A program made the position numbers and the translations under genes. The notes beneath the pieces are model-generated. The model was not told the DNA's origin, did not search any database, and saw only the letters and a list, made by a program, of their open reading frames with translations. This document shows, piece by piece, positions 55,009-61,513 of a DNA stretch of 64,000 nucleotides. Position 1 is the stretch's first letter. Each line of letters opens with the position of its first letter. Where the stretch lies: the NCBI RefSeq assembly GCF_947497005.1, contig NZ_CANMFF010000003.1:248001-312000 (forward strand), in the 5' to 3' direction. This stretch comes from an uncultured Ruegeria sp. (GTDB lineage: Bacteria > Pseudomonadota > Alphaproteobacteria > Rhodobacterales > Rhodobacteraceae).

Positions 55009-56595
55009 TCAGGTGGTGGTCTGGGCCTGCCGTTCGGCCATCCAACTGTCGATCCGCGCGATCTGTTCGGCGCTTAACCGCAGACCCAGCTTGTTGCGAC
55101 GCCAGACCACGTCTTCGGCTGCTCGGGCATATTCCTTGTCGATCAGCCAGGCAACTTCCTGAGCTGTCAGTGTCGCCCCGAAATCCTCACCCAGATCGGA
55201 CATCTGCTGTGCGTCCCCAAGGACGTCGTGTGCTTCGGTCCCATAGGCCCTGATCAGTCGTGCGGCCCAAACGGCATTAAGAAACGGATACGCGGCCAAA
55301 AGCTTACCGGTCAGGGCTTCAACGGCATCAACCGGAAAGTCACCACCTGGCAAGGCAACACCCGCAGTCCACGGGCCCGGCATGTTCGGGAAGAATTCGC
55401 CAACCTTCTCCAGTGCACTTTCCGCGAGCCGACGATAGGTGGTGATCTTGCCGCCGAATACGTTCAATACAGGCGCCCCGCCCTGCGCATCAACTTTCAG
55501 AGTGTAATCCCGTGTCGCGGCAGTGGCACTGCTTGCACCGTCATCATAAAGCGGTCGCACGCCGGAATAGGTCCACACCACGTCATCGCGAGTCACAGCA
55601 CGCTTGAAGTACTTAGAGGCAAAGGCGCACAGGTAATCCTGTTCGGCTTCGGTACAAACCGGTTTGGTGGACGGGTCCGGATGATCCTGATCCGTTGTGC
55701 CGATCAGGGTAAAGTCCTGCTCGTACGGTATTGCGAAAATGATGCGACCATCTTCACCCTGAAAGAAATAGCATTTGTCGTGGTCATACAGCCGGGGCGT
55801 CACAATGTGGCTGCCCCGAACAAGTCGAACACCCTCGCGTGAATTCACACGGATCTTGGTTTGGATGATGTCCCCTACCCATGGGCCACCGGCGTTGATC
55901 AGCATTTTGGCCTGAACCACTTGGGTTTCACCGCTGTCACGATCCCGAATGGACACTTCCCAAAGATCACCAACCCGCTCAGCCGAAATTACCTCGGTTC
56001 GCACCATGATTTGCGCGCCGCGTCCTTCGGCGTCACGCGCATTCAGGACCACTAGCCGCGAGTCTTCAATCCAGCAGTCCGAATACTCATAAGCCGTTTC
56101 AAACTTGTCCTGCAGAGGGGCACCTTCCGGTGCCGAACGCAGGTTCAACGACGTCGTTCCCGGCAGGATTTTGCGCCCGCCCAGATTGTCATACATGAAC
56201 AGGCCCAACCGGATCAGCCAGGCCGGGCGCCGCCCCCGCATCCACGGCATGACCGTGCTCAGCAGCCGAGAGGTTGGCGTTTCAGAGTCAAACCGCATAT
56301 CCTTGTGGTACGGCAGCACAAAGCGCATCGGCCAGCTGATATGTGGCATCGCGCGCAGCAGGGTTTCACGCTCGATCAGGGCCTCGCGCACCAAACGAAT
56401 TTCGAAGTATTCCAGATATCGCAGCCCACCATGAAACAGCTTTGTCGAAGCTGATGACGTCGCCGAGGCCAGATCATTCATCTCGGCCAGTTTTACCGAA
56501 AGGCCTCGTCCGGCAGCATCGCGGGCGATGCCGCAACCGTTGATCCCACCACCGATGATGAAAAGGTCTGTGATCTTTCCGTCTGTCGACTGCAT
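55009..56595 (-). CDS. glpD: Aerobic glycerol-3-phosphate dehydrogenase
   Basis: A 528-residue FAD flavoprotein that oxidises glycerol-3-phosphate to dihydroxyacetone phosphate at the membrane and passes electrons to quinone. The FAD motif IIGGGINGCGIARDAAGRG is near the N-terminus, followed by SSASTKLFHGGLRYLEYFEI, the active-site stretch TYSGVRPLYDDGAS and GGKITTYRRLAE. The C-terminal helical domain is complete. A GlpR-type repressor gene is divergent from it, with candidate operators between. Confidence 0.95.
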   Translation of the reverse strand: MQSTDGKITDLFIIGGGINGCGIARDAAGRGLSVKLAEMNDLASATSSASTKLFHGGLRYLEYFEIRLVREALIERETLLRAMPHISWPMRFVLPYHKDMRFDSETPTSRLLSTVMPWMRGRRPAWLIRLGLFMYDNLGGRKILPGTTSLNLRSAPEGAPLQDKFETAYEYSDCWIEDSRLVVLNARDAEGRGAQIMVRTEVISAERVGDLWEVSIRDRDSGETQVVQAKMLINAGGPWVGDIIQTKIRVNSREGVRLVRGSHIVTPRLYDHDKCYFFQGEDGRIIFAIPYEQDFTLIGTTDQDHPDPSTKPVCTEAEQDYLCAFASKYFKRAVTRDDVVWTYSGVRPLYDDGASSATAATRDYTLKVDAQGGAPVLNVFGGKITTYRRLAESALEKVGEFFPNMPGPWTAGVALPGGDFPVDAVEALTGKLLAAYPFLNAVWAARLIRAYGTEAHDVLGDAQQMSDLGEDFGATLTAQEVAWLIDKEYARAAEDVVWRRNKLGLRLSAEQIARIDSWMAERQAQTTT

Positions 56596-56664
56596 ATCCT
56601 ATGATTCCCGCCAGGCATTGTTACTGGCATTTGCCAGAACCCCATTCGTATCGTCAACGTATTT

Positions 56665-56687
56665 GTTCGTTTTTTTTCTTTTTTTGC
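56665..56687. promoter_or_regulatory. Candidate GlpR operator, glpD side
   Basis: GTTCG followed by T-rich GTTTTTTTTCTTTTTTTGC. It mirrors the A-rich site at 56733-56754, so the two form one large inverted arrangement between divergent glpD and glpR. Confidence 0.45.
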
Positions 56688-56732
56688 AACGCTGCTATGA
56701 AATTTTTACGTGTCACCTTGCAAACCCCACCT

Positions 56733-56754
56733 AAAAAAACAAAAACGAAAATAC
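56733..56754. promoter_or_regulatory. Candidate GlpR operator, glpR side
   Basis: AAAAAAACAAAAACGAAAATAC, read in reverse as GTATTTTCGTTTTTGTTTTT. The TTCGTTTT core also appears in the site at 56665-56687. TTCGTTTT-type repeats are what DeoR-family GlpR proteins bind. Confidence 0.45.
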
Positions 56755-56776
56755 GTCTTCTGTTTTGGAACCGACC

Positions 56777-57538
56777 ATGTCCCTGTCCTTTCGCCAATCC
56801 GACATTCTTGAAATCGCCAGCTCTGAAGGGCGTGTCACCGTCGACGGGTTAGCCGAACGCTTTGGCGTCACCGTTCAGACAATCCGACGCGACCTGACAG
56901 AGCTTGCAGATGCGGGCAAACTGGACCGGGTCCATGGTGGCGCGGTTTTGCGATCAGGCGTCTCAAATATCGGATATGAGGACCGCCGTGCCCTGAACGC
57001 TGACGCCAAGATCCGCATCGCGCAGGCTTGCGCGGCTGATATCCCCGATGGCGCGTCAATCTTCCTGAATATCGGAACCTCGACCGAGGCCGTGGCCAAA
57101 CAATTACTGAATCACAAGAACCTGATGGTGGTGACGAACAATATTAACGTTGCAAACATCCTGATCGAAAACCCCGACTGTGAAATCGTCATGGCCGGTG
57201 GGGTCCTGCGTCGAACAGACGGAGGCCTGATTGGAAACCTGACTGTATCGACCATCCGGCAATTCAAGTTCGACCTCGCTGTCATCGGGTGCTCGGCTCT
57301 GGACACCGATGGCGATCTTTTGGACTTCGACTTTCAGGAGGTTCAGGTCAGTAAGTCCATTATTGAACAGGCGCGATGCACATCTTTGGTTGCCGATCAT
57401 TCGAAATTTCAACGCTCGGCCCCGGCGCGAATAGGCTCGATGGCCGAAATCGACACTGTCTATACCGATGCACCTTTACCCGGCAACCTGCCGCACCATT
57501 GTCGCGAGTGGCAAACAAACGTCATAATCTGCGACTAG
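56777..57538 (+). CDS. glpR: DeoR/GlpR family transcriptional repressor
   Basis: A 253-residue DeoR-family regulator. The winged helix is at residues 2-56 (VTVDGLAERFGVTVQTIRRD, LDRVHGGAV), then a sugar-phosphate sensor domain (about 75-235; IFLNIGTSTEAVAKQL, VTNNINVANIL, FDLAVIGCSALDTDGDLLDF). The divergent neighbour glpD makes glycerol-3-phosphate the likely effector. I take ATG 56777; a TTG four codons upstream is also in frame. Confidence 0.92.
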   Translation: MSLSFRQSDILEIASSEGRVTVDGLAERFGVTVQTIRRDLTELADAGKLDRVHGGAVLRSGVSNIGYEDRRALNADAKIRIAQACAADIPDGASIFLNIGTSTEAVAKQLLNHKNLMVVTNNINVANILIENPDCEIVMAGGVLRRTDGGLIGNLTVSTIRQFKFDLAVIGCSALDTDGDLLDFDFQEVQVSKSIIEQARCTSLVADHSKFQRSAPARIGSMAEIDTVYTDAPLPGNLPHHCREWQTNVIICD

Positions 57539-57647
57539 AGGCAGACAGGTTTCAGCGTTTGGGCGAGTTGCGCGGCTTGCCAGATGGGAACCGGCCTGAC
57601 ACTATCATTGATACAAGGAATTGTGCACGGGAGGGGAGAACCGGGCC

Positions 57648-57803
57648 ATGATTGCGCTTTTGTTTGCATTATTTATCGCCACGATGGGGCTCAACTATTT
57701 CAACCTGACAAGGATCGGAAACGCGCTGTTTTTCGTCACTTTGGCCTTGTGTGTCTATTGGTTGAAGTTCCACGCAACCACCCAGCTGACAATTCAACTC
57801 TGA
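57648..57803 (+). CDS. DUF5993 small membrane protein
   Basis: A 51-residue protein with two hydrophobic segments (about residues 2-18 and 27-42): MIALLFALFIATMGLNYFNL, ending HATTQLTIQL. It fits DUF5993, small proteins regularly encoded next to a DsbB-like protein. GGGAGGGGAG lies ten bases before the ATG, a strong site. The DsbB-like gene follows after ten bases. Function unknown; it may assist the DsbB-like partner. Confidence 0.75.
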   Translation: MIALLFALFIATMGLNYFNLTRIGNALFFVTLALCVYWLKFHATTQLTIQL

Positions 57804-57813
57804 GGGGCTTGCC

Positions 57814-58383
57814 ATGACATCTGAACTGTCCCGCACCCTCAACGCCATCGGCATGCTGGCCGTTTGCCTTGTCCTGGCGTTGGCGTTTTTCTATCAACTT
57901 GTCCTATACGAACTACCCTGCCCGCTTTGCCTGCTGCAGCGCGTTGGCCTGGTCGCGGTCGGTGTAGGGATTGGCTTGAACCTGCTTTACGGTGCGCGCC
58001 CGCAACACTATGCCATTATGCTGATCGCAGCCTTGTACGGCGGAAGTGTCTCGATCCGCCAAATTCTGCTGCATATCGTACCTGGAACCGGTCACTACGG
58101 CTCTCCTGTTTTTGGACTGCACTACTATACTTGGGCCGGAATCGCCTTTTTCCTTGTTTTGCTGGGCACATCGATCATGCTGCTGTTTGATCGCCAATAC
58201 GAGGGGTCTTCAGATCAAGAGCCCCGGTTTGGCGGCAATTCTCTGGCCAAAGTCGCTTTTTTCACCATGCTGGCTCTGGCAGTGTTGAATGCGGGTTCGA
58301 CTTTGTTGGAATGCGGGCCCGGTATCTGCGCTGACCCGCCGACAAGCTACAAGTTGATTGACGAATTGGACGCAGGCAACTGA
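57814..58383 (+). CDS. DsbB-like disulfide oxidoreductase
   Basis: A 189-residue membrane protein with four to five helices. The first redox pair is Cys36-Cys39 in LPCPLCLLQR, the quinone-linked CXXC of DsbB proteins. The second pair usual in the periplasmic loop between helices 3 and 4 is absent (loop HIVPGTGHYGSPVFGLHYYT has no cysteine); instead Cys167 and Cys172 sit in LECGPGICADPP after the last helix. It should oxidise periplasmic thiols or a DsbA-like partner, which is not encoded nearby. Confidence 0.85.
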   Translation: MTSELSRTLNAIGMLAVCLVLALAFFYQLVLYELPCPLCLLQRVGLVAVGVGIGLNLLYGARPQHYAIMLIAALYGGSVSIRQILLHIVPGTGHYGSPVFGLHYYTWAGIAFFLVLLGTSIMLLFDRQYEGSSDQEPRFGGNSLAKVAFFTMLALAVLNAGSTLLECGPGICADPPTSYKLIDELDAGN

Positions 58384-58419
58384 AGATACCTTAACCTTCC
58401 CAAAAAAGGAGGCGCGAGC

Positions 58420-58782
58420 ATGGGACTATTGGGACAGCCGCTTGGCTATTACGACTACCTGACTTTCGTGGCGTTGATTCTGCTATTGGCTGCGGTGATG
58501 GCGTTGTTTCTGTTCATCATGGGTCTGCCGGGCCGGATCGCAATCAAACGCAACCATCCCCATGCCGAAGCGGTGAAGATCATGGGATGGATGGGGTTTC
58601 TGGCCGTCGTTCCCTGGGTTCATGCCTTTATGTGGGCTTTCCACGATGGAGTTACGGTCGACATTCGCCGTGGCCCTGACGAGGAAAAAGACGCTATTCG
58701 AGATGAAATCAAGCGGTTAGGCGGTAAAGTTAAACCGGAATACCAAGGCAGTCTGGACACAGACGACACGCAGCAGGGCTAA
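58420..58782 (+). CDS. DUF3302 (YiaW-like) membrane protein
   Basis: A 120-residue protein with two membrane helices (about 12-36 and 52-72), the DUF3302 pattern YDYLTFVALILLLAAVMALF and GLPGRIAIKRNHPHAEAVKI, and a charged tail. YiaW is encoded next to the HlyD-like YiaV in E. coli, as here. AAAGGAGG precedes the ATG. It likely forms part of a pump with the next gene; its exact role is unknown. Confidence 0.85.
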   Translation: MGLLGQPLGYYDYLTFVALILLLAAVMALFLFIMGLPGRIAIKRNHPHAEAVKIMGWMGFLAVVPWVHAFMWAFHDGVTVDIRRGPDEEKDAIRDEIKRLGGKVKPEYQGSLDTDDTQQG

Positions 58783-58803
58783 GGCCGAAGGAAATTACTA
58801 CTC

Positions 58804-59949
58804 ATGTTCGTCGCCCTTGGCATCACCCTATTCTACATCATTTTCGTCTGGCTTATTTTCTTCAAGCTGGAATTGCTCAAATTCAACATTGCCTGGGGCA
58901 TCGTTTCCTTTTGGGTCGGTGCACACCTTCTGCTGATTTTTCTTGTCGCCTTGCGGTTCTTTCAGCCCTTCTCGGCGGACAGCCATGTTGTGCGCTCGAC
59001 CATACAGATCATCCCCAAGCTGACACAGCCCACGATCCTGACCGAGGTTCTTGTGGAACCAAATACACCGGTCACCAAGGGCGATCCGCTTTACCGCTTT
59101 GATGATACGGTGTTTTCACTGGCGGTAGACAATGCGCAGGCGCAGTTGGTCGCGGCTGAGCAGAATGCTAAAATTCTTGATCAGGATGTGATCTCGTCGA
59201 CTGAGGCTGTTGAACGGGCAAACGCGCAACTGGCCTATGCGCAGACCCAGCAAGCACGGTATGAAAACCTCGTGCCCGCCGGTGGAGCGCGGCAAGACGA
59301 TCTGGACCGCTGGAACGAGCAGGTGACCGAAGACCTTGCCGCCGTGAAACAGGCCGAGGCAAATCTAGAAAAGGCGCAGCTGGCCGTGGAATCCCAGATA
59401 GATGGTGTGAACACGGGTATTCTTCAGGCGCGATCGCAATTGGCCGAGGCCGAGTACTTCCTTGAAAACACAACGATCTATGCGCCTGAAAACGGCATGA
59501 TCGTTTCGCAACAGGCCCGCCCAGGATTGGTTGTTGGCGATGTTCGGTTGGGCGCGATTGCCAGTTTCGTGACCGAGGACAGCCCTTATATTCTTGCAAC
59601 CTTCCGCCAACAGAACCTGAAGTTCGTGGAACCCGGCCAAGAGGTCGAGGTGGCGCTGGATCTTTATCCCGGTGAAATCCTGACAGGAAAGGTCGAGGCG
59701 ATCTGGTGGGCCACGCGGCAAGGGCAATTCATCCCTTCAGGCCGCCTGCCCGGCTTTGAACTGCCCAAACTGCCCGGTCGGATCGCGGTGCAGATCACGG
59801 TAGATGTTCCGGAAGAACACACCTTCCCTGCAGGCGGGCATGCTGCGGTGACGATCTATACAGGTCAGGGCAAAAGCTTTGAGTTCCTGAGGCGCATCAA
59901 CATCCGCCTCTATTCGTTCGCCAACTTCATCCGACCGTTGGATATCTGA
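58804..59949 (+). CDS. HlyD family secretion protein (YiaV-like)
   Basis: A 381-residue membrane-fusion protein with two N-terminal hydrophobic segments (about 2-22 and 33-52). The biotinyl-lipoyl halves (TEVLVEPNTPVTKGDPLYRF, IYAPENGMIVSQQARPGLV) flank a long coiled coil (about 105-225), and a beta-barrel region follows. AAGGAAA precedes the ATG. It is followed 11 bases later by an outer-membrane channel gene, so the three neighbours look like one export apparatus lacking an inner-membrane transporter other than the DUF3302 protein. Confidence 0.9.
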   Translation: MFVALGITLFYIIFVWLIFFKLELLKFNIAWGIVSFWVGAHLLLIFLVALRFFQPFSADSHVVRSTIQIIPKLTQPTILTEVLVEPNTPVTKGDPLYRFDDTVFSLAVDNAQAQLVAAEQNAKILDQDVISSTEAVERANAQLAYAQTQQARYENLVPAGGARQDDLDRWNEQVTEDLAAVKQAEANLEKAQLAVESQIDGVNTGILQARSQLAEAEYFLENTTIYAPENGMIVSQQARPGLVVGDVRLGAIASFVTEDSPYILATFRQQNLKFVEPGQEVEVALDLYPGEILTGKVEAIWWATRQGQFIPSGRLPGFELPKLPGRIAVQITVDVPEEHTFPAGGHAAVTIYTGQGKSFEFLRRINIRLYSFANFIRPLDI

Positions 59950-59960
59950 GGATGCGCATT

Positions 59961-61511
59961 ATGACACTCCGCCGGTTGCTGGGAACTGCCCTTTGCGCCG
60001 CCGCTTTCACGGCCTGCACACCTGTTGGGCCTGATTTCGTGCGCCCAAACTCACCGGTCGTAAAACAGTGGATCGAGGTGAACAGCCCAAGCACAAGTCA
60101 AAGTGGCCTGACATCACGCAGCGCACCCGTTGTGAAATGGTGGGAGACGTTCAATGACCGGACCCTCAATAAGCTGATTGCCGAGGCGTACGCCCAGAAC
60201 CTGACATTGCAGGTCGCAGGCGCCCGGGTTCTGCAAGCCCGGGCACAGCTGGGCATCGCCTTCGGAGAGCTTTACCCGCAGTCGCAGGCCATTGGCGGTT
60301 CACTGCAGCGTCGGCAGATCAGCAACAACCTTGGGCCGGTCTCCGATATCAATCGCATCATCCCGCTTGATACCGAATTCTCGACCTCACAAGTCGGTTT
60401 CGATGCCCAGTGGGAGTTGGATGTCTGGGGCGCGCAGCGACGTGGCGTTCAGGCGGCTCGATCCAATCTGGCGCTGCAGGTCGCGAACTATGACGACGCT
60501 TTGGTGACGCTGACCGGGGATGTGGCGGCTCTTTACGTCAATATCCGCGCGCTGCAGGAATCGCTGGCGGTTGCCCGTGAAAACATCAAGTTACAGCAAG
60601 AGTCCGCTGATCTGACCCAGCTGCGTTTTAACAACGGTGTCACCACTGAATTGGATGTTCAGGAATCTACTGCCTTGCTTAACAACACCAAGGCACTGGT
60701 GCCCGAACTGGAAAGCGACCTGCAACAAACCAAGAATGCACTGGCGGTGTTGCTTGGCACTACGCCGTCTCGGATGACAAGCTTATTGGGCAATTCAGGT
60801 CGCATCCCATCAGCACGGTCCAACATAGCAGTAGGTGTGCCCGCAGAATTGCTGCGCCGACGCCCGGATGTGCGTGCTGCCGAATTGGCTGCCGCCACAC
60901 AATCGGCGCAGGTTGGCATTGCGCTGGCAGATCTGTATCCGCAGTTCATCCTTTCTGGCGCGATTGGTCTGCAGGCATCGGGTGGACGCGATCTGTTCAG
61001 TGGCAACAGCGCAACTGGCCTTGCCAGCGCCGGTGTGGTCTGGAACGTCCTGAACTATGGCCGCATCAAAAACAATGTCCGTGCTCAAGACGCGGCTTAT
61101 CAGGCACTAATCGCCAATTACCAGAACACGGTGCTGACCGCCTATTCCGAGGTGGAAAGCGCGATGGTTGCCTATGTACAGGCGCGCAAGCAGGTTGGTT
61201 TCTATCAGCAAAGTGTCGATGCCTCGCGCAAAGCCGCGCAAATTGCGATCAGCCAATATACTGATGGTATCGCCAGCTATTCGCGAATTCTGAACACTCA
61301 AACCGCGCTCCTGCGGTCTCAGGCCAACTTGATTGAAGCGCGACAGCAAGTGTCCAGCAATCTGGTCGCGGTATACAAAGGTCTGGGAGGCGGGTGGCAG
61401 ATACGCCAAAATCAGGAATTCCTGCCCGAAACGGTTCTGGCTGAAATGGCCTATCGCACCGATTGGGGCGATCTGCTGCAGAAAACCCCGACCCGAGCCA
61501 GCCTGAACTGA
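59961..61511 (+). CDS. Outer-membrane efflux channel, NodT/OprM-type lipoprotein
   Basis: A 516-residue TolC-superfamily protein. The signal ends in a lipobox (AAAFTACTPVGPDF), so it is lipid-anchored. Two repeats of helical barrel and coiled coil are evident; hallmarks include WWETFNDRTLNKLIAEAYAQ, the GVTTELDVQES segment, and AGVPAELLRRRPDVRAAE-like VPAELLRRRPDVRAAELAAA. I take ATG 59961, which has GAGG ten bases upstream; ATG 59952 is three codons earlier. It could serve both the HlyD-type system here and the RND pump at 49.9-54.2 kb. Confidence 0.92.
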   Translation: MTLRRLLGTALCAAAFTACTPVGPDFVRPNSPVVKQWIEVNSPSTSQSGLTSRSAPVVKWWETFNDRTLNKLIAEAYAQNLTLQVAGARVLQARAQLGIAFGELYPQSQAIGGSLQRRQISNNLGPVSDINRIIPLDTEFSTSQVGFDAQWELDVWGAQRRGVQAARSNLALQVANYDDALVTLTGDVAALYVNIRALQESLAVARENIKLQQESADLTQLRFNNGVTTELDVQESTALLNNTKALVPELESDLQQTKNALAVLLGTTPSRMTSLLGNSGRIPSARSNIAVGVPAELLRRRPDVRAAELAAATQSAQVGIALADLYPQFILSGAIGLQASGGRDLFSGNSATGLASAGVVWNVLNYGRIKNNVRAQDAAYQALIANYQNTVLTAYSEVESAMVAYVQARKQVGFYQQSVDASRKAAQIAISQYTDGIASYSRILNTQTALLRSQANLIEARQQVSSNLVAVYKGLGGGWQIRQNQEFLPETVLAEMAYRTDWGDLLQKTPTRASLN

Positions 61512-61513
61512 GC

